A stretch of 64,000 bases of DNA from Streptomyces sp. NBC_00442 (GCF_036014195.1 NZ_CP107918.1:3472001-3536000), one strand, 5' to 3'. Shown: positions 28,946 to 36,670, counted from the first letter of the stretch. Notes: a model not told the origin generated them from the letters alone. A program made the numbers and translations.

Positions 28946-30042
28946 CACGCGGCCGTCGCTTCAGCGGCAGTGGCGCGCTCGGCCTTCAGCGTGTCGCGCA
29001 GCAGACGGCCCCTGGCGGATGACGTCCGGACTGCCTTGCGGATCGCCTCGGCGGTCAGCTCGCTATCGGACCAGTTGGCCGTGACCGACCGGGCCTCATC
29101 CAGCAGCTCATCCGAATCGCGCGTCAGTCGGGGCGTACGGGCCGACTTCGGCACCCGACCGGTCGCCCGACGCGGAGGCGACTCCACAGCGGCGACCGCC
29201 TTGACCGGAGCCGACTGGGGAAGCTCGACCGGCTCGACTACCGAAACCGACTCCAGCAGAGCAACCGGCTCGATGACCGGTGCCGAGTCGACCGACTCAG
29301 GGGCCGGGAGTTCGGCCGCTACGGGGGTCGTCTCGGGGGCCGACTCATGCAGGTCAGACCCCAACCGATTTACGGTGAACTCAGCTGTTTCATGCTGGTT
29401 TGTGGGGCCGGTGAACATCGCGGCCAGGGCAGCGTCCGCACCGCTGCTGAGCCGGTCCCGCTGGACGTCCAGGAGCCGAGCACCCAACGACGCGTCGCCC
29501 AACCCGACCTTCCGGGCCAGCTTCCACGATGTCCGGTCGGACGACTTCCGCACCCTCGACTGCGGGTGGTTCGCCGCGCGGGCCCGGTGGTAGGCCAGGG
29601 CCCGCACCACGGCGGCAGCCTTCGCTTCCGCCTCGACGTCGCGTCCGTCCTGGTGGACGACGATCCGCCGGGCGAGGAACGCCATGCCCTCTGCCGCCAC
29701 GCACATGCCCATCGGGGTCACGGCGTAGATGACGGTGCGGCCCGGGTCATCGGCCGCCATCGCGGCCATGACCGATGCGGCGGCCGGCAGGGCCCACAAG
29801 CCCACCCGGATGATCCCCGGGGAGGACTGTCCGAGCATCGTCAGCCCGAGCAGCACCAGCGCCAGAACGGCGGTCGCACCCTCACCGGCCGCCACCGCAC
29901 CCAGCGCCGTACCCGAGCCGTACGCGCGGCTGATGTTGCTGTACGTGCCCACCCCACCGGCGACGCCGGTGGCGAGCATGGGCACGAACGCGGCCGTCAA
30001 TACGATCTTCTGTGCCCTGCTCAGTGCGTTGCGGGTTGCCAT
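28945..30042 (-). CDS. Spread protein SpdB-like (DUF2637)
   Basis: 365 residues. About four membrane helices lie in residues 12-130 (FVPMLATGVAGGVGTYSNI, VLALVLLGLTMLG, VGLWALPAAASVMAAMAA). The rest is a long charged, Ala/Pro-rich cytoplasmic region ending in a helical segment with SDELLDEARSVTANWSDSEL. Topology and position fit SpdB proteins needed for intramycelial spreading of the element after transfer. ATG 30042 shares a base with the GGDEF stop. Confidence 0.85.
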   Translation of the reverse strand: MATRNALSRAQKIVLTAAFVPMLATGVAGGVGTYSNISRAYGSGTALGAVAAGEGATAVLALVLLGLTMLGQSSPGIIRVGLWALPAAASVMAAMAADDPGRTVIYAVTPMGMCVAAEGMAFLARRIVVHQDGRDVEAEAKAAAVVRALAYHRARAANHPQSRVRKSSDRTSWKLARKVGLGDASLGARLLDVQRDRLSSGADAALAAMFTGPTNQHETAEFTVNRLGSDLHESAPETTPVAAELPAPESVDSAPVIEPVALLESVSVVEPVELPQSAPVKAVAAVESPPRRATGRVPKSARTPRLTRDSDELLDEARSVTANWSDSELTAEAIRKAVRTSSARGRLLRDTLKAERATAAEATAA

Positions 30043-30686
30043 CACGCCGCCACCCCGCTCGTGCCACGGCGGCCATCGCGGCGGCCGTTGACCGTGCCCA
30101 CCTGGGGGACGGCCAGCCGGTGCGCGATGCGCCAGCCCCCGCCGCGCTGCTTGGCCCGGTACATCTGCTCATCAGCACGGCGCAGCAAGGTGGAGAGGTC
30201 ACCGTTTCCGGTGCGGTAGTAGGCGGCCCCGATCGAGGAGCTCACCTCGATCGGGCGCCCGTCGAACGGCATGGGCTGGCCGAGTCGACCGGTCAGCATG
30301 AACAGGTCGGCGCGTAGCTTGTCGATGCCGTAGCCGGGGATCAGGGCGGCGAACTCGTCTCCACCCAGGCGCCCAGCAATGCCGGCGTGTTCCTCGGCCC
30401 ACCGGCCCAGGCGCTGCCCGGTCTCGCGGAGGACCGCGTCTCCGGCCGCGTGGCCGAGGGTGTCGTTGATCGCCTTGAACCGGTTGAGGTCCAAGACGAG
30501 TACGGCGCGCTGGCACCCTCGGGCCAGACTCTTGCGGGCCCGCTCCTCGAAGGGGTCCCGCGTCCACAGCCCGGTGAGCGGGTCGCGGCGGGCGGTCTCG
30601 ATCCGGCGCCGCATCCACAGGCTGTGTACGGACCAGCCGGACGCCAGGGGAAGCGCGGCGGACAGGGCCGCCAAGGTGTGGCTCAT
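30042..30686 (-). CDS. GGDEF-domain protein (putative diguanylate cyclase)
   Basis: 214 residues. A short N-terminal hydrophobic helix (LAALSAALPLASGW) precedes a GGDEF domain: RRDPLTGLWTRDPFEER, VLVLDLNRFKAINDTLGHAAGD and GRLGGDEFAAL. The catalytic GGDEF and first metal Asp are kept, although the usual DxD reads DLN. No PAS or EAL domain. It is translationally coupled to both neighbours within the transfer operon. If active it would make cyclic di-GMP, which controls the vegetative-to-aerial switch in Streptomyces. Confidence 0.88.
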   Translation of the reverse strand: MSHTLAALSAALPLASGWSVHSLWMRRRIETARRDPLTGLWTRDPFEERARKSLARGCQRAVLVLDLNRFKAINDTLGHAAGDAVLRETGQRLGRWAEEHAGIAGRLGGDEFAALIPGYGIDKLRADLFMLTGRLGQPMPFDGRPIEVSSSIGAAYYRTGNGDLSTLLRRADEQMYRAKQRGGGWRIAHRLAVPQVGTVNGRRDGRRGTSGVAA

Positions 30687-30871
30687 GCCGCACCGCCGAT
30701 CCGGCGCCGGTAAAGCGACCAGCCGATGTGCTGGACACCGAAACCGAGCGCGGCCACCCCGAGGAGCCAGCCCTCGTGCACCGCCACGGCGCTCACGGTG
30801 CAGCTCACGACAACCAGCGAACCGAGCCAGATCAGCACCCGGTGCAGGTCCTGCATCGATCGGGCGCTCAT
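30683..30871 (-). CDS. Small two-helix membrane protein
   Basis: 62 residues with two hydrophobic helices (VLIWLGSLVVVSCTVSAVAV and LLGVAALGFGVQHIGWSLY) and a basic C-terminus. Overlaps the GGDEF gene by 4 bp and the upstream gene by 4 bp. It could be a membrane partner of the GGDEF protein or an Spd-like protein. Confidence 0.65.
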   Translation of the reverse strand: MSARSMQDLHRVLIWLGSLVVVSCTVSAVAVHEGWLLGVAALGFGVQHIGWSLYRRRIGGAA

Positions 30872-31188
30872 GCCGCTGCCCCCATCCAGGAGGAGCGGCC
30901 GGCGTCACGGGCAGCGCCCCGCAAGAAGGGGACCGTGCGGGTCAGCGCGTCGGCGTAGAGCGCGTCCCACGCGGCGATCTCGTCGCCGCCCTCACCCATC
31001 GCGGCCAGCTCCGCGATGACCTCGCGGGCCACCGCCTCACGGGCCGCACGCTCCTGGGCCGTCTCCGGGGTCAGCGGGCCCCGGAACAGGTCCCGGTCCA
31101 GCCCCAGGGGCAGTTCATCGAAGCCGAGCGCCAGCTCTTCGAACTCGGCAGGGTTCACGATCTGGTGGTTACCGATGTACGAACGCAT
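30868..31188 (-). CDS. AICE hypothetical protein, first gene of the transfer operon
   Basis: 106 residues, not recognised. Acidic, helical, with ETAQERAAREAVAREVIAELAAMGEG in the middle. AGGAG is ~8 bp upstream of the ATG. It begins the leftward, mostly overlapping gene string 31188-28395, so its promoter must lie in 31189-31755. Confidence 0.65.
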   Translation of the reverse strand: MRSYIGNHQIVNPAEFEELALGFDELPLGLDRDLFRGPLTPETAQERAAREAVAREVIAELAAMGEGGDEIAAWDALYADALTRTVPFLRGAARDAGRSSWMGAAA

Positions 31189-31215
31189 GTGGATCTCTCC
31201 TGATCAGCGAAGGGA

Positions 31216-31256
31216 GCCGGGGCGGTCGCGGTCTTTGGAGAGAGGCGACAGCCGGG
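31216..31256 (-). promoter_or_regulatory. Leader hairpin before the transfer operon (repeated element)
   Basis: Second copy of the 35-nt sequence seen at 24244, here pairing AGCCGGGGC-type arms around TCTTTGGAGAG. It lies 28 bp upstream of the first transfer gene. Confidence 0.5.
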
Positions 31257-31293
31257 GCTGGTTGCACGGAGAGCCCCCAAAGACGGGGCCCGC

Positions 31294-31395
31294 GCTCCGG
31301 CCAGGAGTCGAACCTGACCTACGACCATCGGAGCAACACGGAGGGCAAAGCCCTCCGATCAAGCAATGCCGGATCCACCGAGAAGGCGGATCCGG
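31294..31395. other. Three successive stem-loops, one tRNA-T-arm-like
   Basis: H1 CCGGATCC...GGATCCGG (31369-31395), H2 CGGAGGGC-AAA-GCCCTCCG (31339-31357) and H3 GCTCCG...CGGAGC (31294-31334). On the minus strand H3 encloses CAGGTTCGACTCCTGG, which looks like a tRNA T-arm with part of an acceptor. It cannot be folded as a full tRNA. It may be a structured leader RNA of the transfer operon or a single-strand origin. Confidence 0.45.
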
Positions 31396-31546
31396 GCAGG
31401 CACCTGGCCCGACATGGGCGGTCGGGGTGGTGGCCTGCACCCATCACCACACCTGTGCATGTGGCTGGGTCGGCACGCTCTTCAGTTCTCAAGCAACGGA
31501 CGCGGCCTTCGTACTCACCCCTGCGGGCTTTCCTCCGGGCATTCCA

Positions 31547-31573
31547 TGAGGAACATGTGTTACCTGTTCCTCA
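31547..31573. promoter_or_regulatory. Inverted repeat in the AICE control region
   Basis: TGAGGAACA, 9-nt spacer, TGTTCCTCA. Perfect 9-bp dyad between the leftward transfer operon and the rightward regulator genes. Probable operator. The other parts of 31189-31755 hold no gene I can support. Confidence 0.5.
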
Positions 31574-31691
31574 TCTTGCAGAGAAGGATTCGCTCCGTCA
31601 AGCCCTGCGGCTTTTTTGGGTTCTGCGAGTCCCTCGCTCGATCTACTTACAGATTGGCCTCAGGACCGAAGACGATCGACCTCGCACATGT

Positions 31692-31738
31692 ACGACTTGT
31701 GGACGACTTCGCTAGGGTGAAGTCGCACCAAGTCGTCC
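31692..31738 (+). promoter_or_regulatory. Operator/promoter of the HTH-PLD-like regulator gene
   Basis: Four ACGACTT half-sites: forward at 31692 and 31703, reverse AAGTCGT at 31730, and a shorter AAGTCG at 31720. GGACGACTT (31701-31709) and AAGTCGTCC (31730-31738) form a perfect dyad around a likely -10 hexamer TAGGGT (31713-31718). It ends 18 bp before the ATG. A probable site for the element's GntR (KorSA-like) repressor. Confidence 0.55.
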
Positions 31739-31755
31739 CAGGGGGAGAGCACGGC

Positions 31756-32526
31756 ATGGCCAACGAACGACTGCGCGGCGCGATCATTGAGAGCGGTCTG
31801 ACGCTCGATCAAGTCGGGGCACGCCTAGGGGTGTCGGCGAAGACGGTGGAGCGCTGGATCGGTGACCCAAAGCGCAAGCCCTACCGGCGATTCCAGTACG
31901 CCGCTGCCTCACTGCTTCAGTGCGAGATGTCCTACCTCTGGCCGGAGGAACGGACATCTGCGGAGGTCACAGAGGCAGGGAATGCAGAGCTGATCAAGCT
32001 GTATCCGCACCGCTCCGTCGTACCGAACCGCTTGTGGCTGCAGCTCTACGCGAAGGCGAAGGAGCACTTCGACGTGCTCGTCTACTCCGGCTTCTGGCTG
32101 ACCGAAGACTCCGCGTTCCACCAGGTCGTGAAGGAGAAGTCAGCGGCCGGCGTCTCCATCCGCTTCATGCTCGGCGAACCGGAGAGCCCAGCCGTCGCGG
32201 TGCGCGGTGCTGATGAGGGCATCGGATCCGCCATGGCCAGCAAGGTTCGGAACGCCCTCGTCAACTACGGGCCTCTCTTCGGACTCCCGGGGGTCGAGTT
32301 CAGGCTGCACGCCACGACCCTCTACAACTCGATCTACCGGGCTGATGACGAGATGCTGGCCAACGGCCACCTGTACGGAGTCGGCGCGTACATGGCCCCG
32401 GTCCTGCACATCCAGCGGGTGCCAGGGGGCGAACTGTTCGATGCGTACGCTGAGAGCATCGAACGGGTCTGGGAAACGGCCAGGCCCATCGCATCACCCG
32501 TCGACTTCGGAGGTCCGCACGCATGA
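31756..32526 (+). CDS. HTH regulator with C-terminal PLD-like (DUF5919-type) domain
   Basis: 256 residues from ATG 31756 (GGGGGAGAG 6 bp upstream). The N-terminal XRE-like helix-turn-helix reads IIESGLTLDQVGARLGVSAKTVERWI. A C-terminal ~150-residue domain (FDVLVYSGFWL...LHATTLYNSIYRADDEMLANGHLYG) resembles a phospholipase D-like fold found after HTH domains in actinobacteria; the HKD catalytic Lys is not apparent. It overlaps the Nudix gene by 4 bp. Probably a transcriptional activator or ligand sensor of the AICE, in the place of pSAM2 pra/pif genes. Confidence 0.75.
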   Translation: MANERLRGAIIESGLTLDQVGARLGVSAKTVERWIGDPKRKPYRRFQYAAASLLQCEMSYLWPEERTSAEVTEAGNAELIKLYPHRSVVPNRLWLQLYAKAKEHFDVLVYSGFWLTEDSAFHQVVKEKSAAGVSIRFMLGEPESPAVAVRGADEGIGSAMASKVRNALVNYGPLFGLPGVEFRLHATTLYNSIYRADDEMLANGHLYGVGAYMAPVLHIQRVPGGELFDAYAESIERVWETARPIASPVDFGGPHA

Positions 32527-32996
32527 GCCGAATCGACTACTTCCGCGACCCCAACGCGCCGGCCGCCAACTCCGTGGTCCCCTCGGTCACCGCAGTCGTC
32601 CGTGACGATGCCGGACGGCTGCTCATCATCCACAAGACCGACAACGACCTGTGGGCACTCCCCGGGGGCGGCCACGACATCGGCGAGAGCATCGGCGACA
32701 CGGTCGTGCGGGAGGTGGAGGAGGAAACGGGGATCACGGTCGAGATCGACGGGATCTCGGGGCTCTACACCGACCCTCAGCACGTGCTCGCGTACGACGA
32801 CGGGGAGGTGCGGCAGCAGTTCTCAATCTGCTTCCGCGCCCACCCGACCGGCGGTTCACTTCGGACGAGCAGCGAGTCGAAAGAGGTCCGCTGGATGGAT
32901 CCGGCAGACCTCGACGACCTGGACATCCACCCGTCCATGAGACTGCGCATCCAGCACGGCCTGGACGACTCGCGGACCGAGCCCTACATCGGCTGA
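32523..32996 (+). CDS. Nudix hydrolase (Pif-like)
   Basis: 157 residues. A complete Nudix box GGHDIGESIGDTVVREVEEE followed by TGI is at residues ~50-72, with the catalytic glutamates intact. In pSAM2 the immunity protein Pif carries a Nudix motif and blocks redundant transfer between cells with the same element. The same position and pairing here suggest that role. Substrate unknown. It is coupled to the HTH gene upstream by ATGA and overlaps the 3' end of the convergent HD gene by 13 bp. Confidence 0.88.
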   Translation: MSRIDYFRDPNAPAANSVVPSVTAVVRDDAGRLLIIHKTDNDLWALPGGGHDIGESIGDTVVREVEEETGITVEIDGISGLYTDPQHVLAYDDGEVRQQFSICFRAHPTGGSLRTSSESKEVRWMDPADLDDLDIHPSMRLRIQHGLDDSRTEPYIG

Positions 32997-33553
32997 TCTC
33001 CGGCACCCACCTTGGCAATACGGGATTCCACGCGCTCTGCGGCTGCGTGGATCTCGGGCGCTGCCCGCTGGATGAAGCGACCGACGATCGTGTCCGGCCC
33101 GTACCGCTCCAGGATCTCGGCCAGCCGACGCGCCGGCGTGGTGTGGAGCCCGTCCGGCGTAGTCGTCATGTCGCAGAACAGCAGCGCGTCCACGAGGTCG
33201 GGGCGCTCCAGCTCGAATTCGCTCTCCAGCTCATGCCGGAGTCCTCGCTCCTCGGCCTCCAGGAGAGCGCAGGAGTGATGGGCCACTAGGCGGACAACCC
33301 GTTTGTCCGCGCCCTCCTGGTCGCGGAGGAACCGGGCCCCGTCCAGCGGGTGGAATCCGGTGGTGGCGAGGCTCGGCGAGTAGCCGATGTCGTGCAGCAC
33401 CGCGGCTGCTTCCAGCAGCTCCGCATCGGCGCTGAGGATCGGGCCCAGAGAGCGGGCGCGCTCTGCGACCCCGAGGGAGTGCACCCAGCGACGCGGCAGC
33501 GGATCGGACAGCAGCGATTCGGAGAGCGAGTACGCCCACGTAGTCAGTCCCAT
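32984..33553 (-). CDS. HD-domain phosphohydrolase
   Basis: 189 residues from ATG 33553. The HD motif set is present: RWVHSLGVAERA, then AAVLHDIGYSPSL, then LVAHHSCALLEAEE. These are metal-binding histidines and aspartate typical of nucleotide or (p)ppGpp-type phosphohydrolases. Substrate unknown. It is 11 bp downstream of the GntR gene and co-directional with it, so the two are probably co-transcribed. HD proteins next to the GntR/Nudix block are common in AICEs. Confidence 0.85.
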   Translation of the reverse strand: MGLTTWAYSLSESLLSDPLPRRWVHSLGVAERARSLGPILSADAELLEAAAVLHDIGYSPSLATTGFHPLDGARFLRDQEGADKRVVRLVAHHSCALLEAEERGLRHELESEFELERPDLVDALLFCDMTTTPDGLHTTPARRLAEILERYGPDTIVGRFIQRAAPEIHAAAERVESRIAKVGAGDQPM

Positions 33554-33564
33554 GGCGGCCAAGG

Positions 33565-34011
33565 CTACGGCCGGCCGCTCTGAGTGGGGAGGGCGCGTAC
33601 GGTGCGCCCCTTGCCGTGGACAGTGTCAAGCAAGCCTGTTCCCTCCATCTGGGCAATGGCACGGCGCACGGCCGTGCGGGAGACGTCGAAGCGCTCGCAG
33701 AGCTTGCCCTCGGACGGGTAGACATCACCGATCGCCAGCGAATCCTCTGCGATCACGTCAGTCATCCGCTCCACGAGGGATCGCCGGTCGCCACCCCGTG
33801 CAACACTCCAGCCCTTGCCGGGCGCGGACTGAAGCACCCCCTCGGCTTCTAGAACCTTCAGCGCGCGGCGGATCGTGTTGCGGGAGACCCCGTGCAGGCT
33901 GACGAGTTCAGCCTCAGACGGCAGTGCGTCAACGATCTCGCCCTCTTCGATTCCCCTGCGCAGTGCCTCCGAAATACCCAGATAAGTTCCGCGCGGACTG
34001 GCCTCCGACAC
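33565..34011 (-). CDS. Double winged-helix GntR-family regulator
   Basis: 148 residues from GTG 34011 with AGAGGAG 5 bp upstream. It contains two complete GntR-type winged helices and no effector domain. The first is IVDALPSEAELVSLHGVSRN followed by TIRRALKVLEAEGVLQSAPG; the second is GDVYPSEGKLCERFDVSRTA followed by VRRAIAQMEGTGLLDTVHGKG. It is the likely KorSA-like repressor of the AICE, but a tandem two-domain form is unusual. It could bind paired operators such as the ACGACTT cluster at 31.7 kb. Confidence 0.88.
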   Translation of the reverse strand: MSEASPRGTYLGISEALRRGIEEGEIVDALPSEAELVSLHGVSRNTIRRALKVLEAEGVLQSAPGKGWSVARGGDRRSLVERMTDVIAEDSLAIGDVYPSEGKLCERFDVSRTAVRRAIAQMEGTGLLDTVHGKGRTVRALPTQSGRP

Positions 34012-34165
34012 GTGGGCTCCTCTCGCTCTCACCGTTGCTCGCTGCCAAGGGTGCCACGGGGCTAAGCACCCGGGGTGTTCCTCTGCCCGGCACTCGTTGT
34101 CCTGCGTCTTCCCCAGCCTTGAGCGCCCCGTTCTGGGGGACGTGGCGGTCGAGTTGCGGGTTCCA

Positions 34166-35356
34166 TCAAGCCTCGTGGTGTACGAGCTGAGCCACCGATT
34201 CAGGGAGATCTTGGATGATATGAGTCCGCCCATTCGCCTTCCGCCGCAATAGGGAAACCGTCCAATCATGGCCTACCTGAAATGGCATCGGAGACGTGAC
34301 GATCGTCTGGAACGATCGGGCTGGCGAGCTAAGTAGGTCGAACATCTTCTTCCTTGTATCGAAATCCACGGCCGCTGTCGCGGCATCAAGAAGAAGAATC
34401 GTAGGTTCGCTGCGCGCTTGCACCTCTCCGATTGTCGCGATCAATTGCACGGTGAACGCATTCTGACGCCCACCAGAGTGGTATTCAAATGGCCGCGAAG
34501 TCGAGTCGCCGGCTGCGCGAAAAGCTACCTGATCCCCGCGTATCGTGGTCTCCGTCACAACGTCCGCCAGGACGTCCGGCATTCGTTCCACTGCGTTACG
34601 CACTACCCATTTAGGTATTCCTAGACTCCGGGCAATGCTTGTCAAGTTTCCACTTCGGGTAGATCCCGGCTCACATACAGATATTGTTCGGAATGGCCGC
34701 GGCGGGAAAAAGGCCTCAACGCCATCAACTCGATAAACGAGCGAGTACCCTTCCGCCACAATTTCGGCGATCCTCGGCTGGGGGTCGTACCAGTTCACTC
34801 TAGCGCTTACGCGCGGTGAAGGCTCAAGCCCCCTCCTCCCCATAAGGGCCTCGGGGTCCGAAATTGACTGTAGCAGCGATAAGAGAACCGTCTTTCCCGA
34901 CCCATTGTTTCCTATGATGAGATTGCAGCGCGAGAACCGCACAACTGACGGCGTCAAAAGGAAGTGATCGATCACATGAAGTGATTGGATCCACCCTATC
35001 GGTCTGGCATACCCTCCCATTTCGAGTCTAATTCTCGCCTCGTGCCAGTCTTTCCAGCTTCTTAGCAGAGGGGCAGGATATGCGTTCCCCTCATTTGTAT
35101 CGACTAGCCTTCCACATGTAGCGCAGAGCCATATGCCGTTAGTTAGAGCGCTCCTTTCGGCAGGCTGCAAACCACCTGTTCCGCGCGGGCCGCCGACTGC
35201 TGCCGCGTAGATATGCGCGCCCGTTCCGCTAATGGCAACATCGTCACTCTTTTCGCCGGGTCCGATTGTTAGCGCTCCGCAATTCGGGTTGGAGCATCGG
35301 TACGCGGCTCGTTGGGCAAGGATGGTACGGCTCTTTGCGCTGAACTCGGCACGCAC
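34166..35356 (-). CDS. HNH nuclease-ABC ATPase fusion protein (putative defence)
   Basis: 396 residues from GTG 35356, chosen for AAGGAG 6 bp upstream. Residues 20-105 are a zinc HNH-like domain: CSNPNC (21-26), GTGAHIYAAA (44-53), NGIWLCATC (73-81). Residues 140-396 are an ABC/SMC-type ATPase: Walker A IIGNNGSGKT (147-156), signature-like HSGGRQN near 291, and Walker B ILLLDAAT near 320, in which the usual catalytic Glu after Asp is Ala. Base use is visibly more AT-rich than its neighbours, a sign of transfer. HNH plus ATPase is the composition of Septu (PtuAB) anti-phage systems; here both are in one chain. Function is inference. Confidence 0.75.
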   Translation of the reverse strand: MRAEFSAKSRTILAQRAAYRCSNPNCGALTIGPGEKSDDVAISGTGAHIYAAAVGGPRGTGGLQPAERSALTNGIWLCATCGRLVDTNEGNAYPAPLLRSWKDWHEARIRLEMGGYARPIGWIQSLHVIDHFLLTPSVVRFSRCNLIIGNNGSGKTVLLSLLQSISDPEALMGRRGLEPSPRVSARVNWYDPQPRIAEIVAEGYSLVYRVDGVEAFFPPRPFRTISVCEPGSTRSGNLTSIARSLGIPKWVVRNAVERMPDVLADVVTETTIRGDQVAFRAAGDSTSRPFEYHSGGRQNAFTVQLIATIGEVQARSEPTILLLDAATAAVDFDTRKKMFDLLSSPARSFQTIVTSPMPFQVGHDWTVSLLRRKANGRTHIIQDLPESVAQLVHHEA

Positions 35357-35406
35357 TCTGGCTCCTTCTGGCTCACGTGGAGAATGCAGAACATTCAACT
35401 AGGACC

Positions 35407-36180
35407 CTATAGAACCGTGGACCCCGGAGGAAGGACAGAACCCGGTGGGTCTAGAAACCTGCCTTCGTCTACCCAGTACGAATTTCGCAACCTTCGATAG
35501 TCGAAATCGCTCCCTTGTGGAGTCTGCTTGACCGTCAGGAACCCGTGATGTTCAAGTTCTTTCCTAGCTCCGGTCCACGTATTGTGAGAAAGGCCATAGG
35601 AATCACGCCGCTCTTTGGTGACGTAACGTGGTTTTTTGTAGCCGCCCAGGGCTTCCGTTAGAGCAAACAGTAGTGCGATTCCAGTTGCACTCAGATGAAG
35701 AATCCAGCCGTTTCGCCAGAACTCGATAGGGATGCCCACGTATCGCCCTTGGGTACTTGCGCGGACGTATGCACCTCCTGGCTGCTCAGTGGAGATCAAT
35801 TTGATGGCTGGGGTATTTCCACGCCTAGGCTCTAATTCAATGAAGCCGTTTTGGCTCAACCACTTGAGATTACTATTAACTCGTCTTGGCCCTGTATCGG
35901 GCGGTAAGGCGAGCATGCGCGCCCATGCGTGCGGAGCCGGTGGCTGCCGAAGGTCGTACGGTTTAGCCGTAGCCATCATTGTGATGCAGAGATAAAGCTT
36001 TAGGCGGACCTCTCCTCCCCGGCCGCCCTGGATGAGTTGGGCAAGGGGCGGCAGTACTCCGTCGATCTGGGACCTGATGAACGTTGGTGGAAATGGGACC
36101 TTCCCTCGCCTAGCAGCCCGGTCGGCCGCCTTCTGGAGCTTCCTGACTGCAGAGGGGTGGAGGGGGTTAGGCAAAGCCAT
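35407..36180 (-). CDS. Winged-helix protein paired with the HNH-ATPase
   Basis: 257 residues from ATG 36180 (AGGAAGG 3 bp upstream). Two winged-helix-like segments: HAWARMLALPPDTGPRRVNS followed by NLKWLSQNGFIELEPRRG, and ERRDSYGLSHNTWTGARKELEHHGF followed by LTVKQTP. Related proteins in Streptomyces elements are annotated only as hypothetical. It lies 50 bp upstream of the HNH-ATPase on the same strand and shares its AT-richer base use, so the two form a cargo pair. It may be its regulator or DNA-recognition partner. Confidence 0.7.
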   Translation of the reverse strand: MALPNPLHPSAVRKLQKAADRAARRGKVPFPPTFIRSQIDGVLPPLAQLIQGGRGGEVRLKLYLCITMMATAKPYDLRQPPAPHAWARMLALPPDTGPRRVNSNLKWLSQNGFIELEPRRGNTPAIKLISTEQPGGAYVRASTQGRYVGIPIEFWRNGWILHLSATGIALLFALTEALGGYKKPRYVTKERRDSYGLSHNTWTGARKELEHHGFLTVKQTPQGSDFDYRRLRNSYWVDEGRFLDPPGSVLPPGSTVL

Positions 36181-36209
36181 CGACCTTCCTGAAGGAGAAA
36201 CGGGGGGTA

Positions 36210-36245
36210 CAGGGGTCCCAGGGGTACCAGGGGTCCTGGAGGTCC
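36210..36245. repeat. Tandem 9-bp repeats upstream of the cargo operon
   Basis: CAGGGGTCC at 36210, CAGGGGTAC at 36219, CAGGGGTCC at 36228, and a degenerate TGGAGGTCC at 36237. They lie 30-65 bp upstream of the winged-helix gene and may be its own operators. Confidence 0.5.
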
Positions 36246-36472
36246 TTCCTATTACCTTCCCCTGAGAACGGACAGGCACTTCTGCTAAGAGGTCGTTCTT
36301 CCACTCTGCAGGCGCTCATGTGGTACAGCAGGGGAGTAGCTAGTCTCCTTTAGGAGCGCTCATCATGCCCTTTGACCTGCGGTTTTACCTCTGCCACCTT
36401 GGAACTGCCCGCCAGGGGAGGCGTTGGCGAACGAGCTCTCTCGGCCCAGAAGCGCCGAGGGAAGGAGAGCAG

Positions 36473-36670
36473 ATGAACGGGAACAACCCTTCGCAGAAGG
36501 CCGTCTGGCTGGCGATCATTCTTCTGGCCAGCGTGGTTGGAGCTGCCGCCGCAGGTGTGCTGTTTGAGATGGCCGGGGCCGCAGGACCTGCGGTAGTGGG
36601 AGCCGGCGGTGCAGGGTTCATGGGCACGGCCAGTCTCGGCCTGGCTGCGCATCGCTTCATGACGGAATGA
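36473..36670 (+). CDS. Small two-helix membrane protein
   Basis: 65 residues (MNGNNPSQKAVWLAIILLAS...), preceded by GAAGGAGAG. One clear N-terminal helix (VWLAIILLASVVGAAAAGVLF) and a Gly/Ala-rich second segment. It is the last gene before attR, and divergent from the cargo pair. Function unknown. Confidence 0.6.
   Translation: MNGNNPSQKAVWLAIILLASVVGAAAAGVLFEMAGAAGPAVVGAGGAGFMGTASLGLAAHRFMTE

Noticed and set aside
31294..31334. Possible tRNA gene on the minus strand
   Set aside because: Only a T-arm and part of an acceptor can be formed; no D-arm and no proper anticodon loop. Kept only as a structured element.
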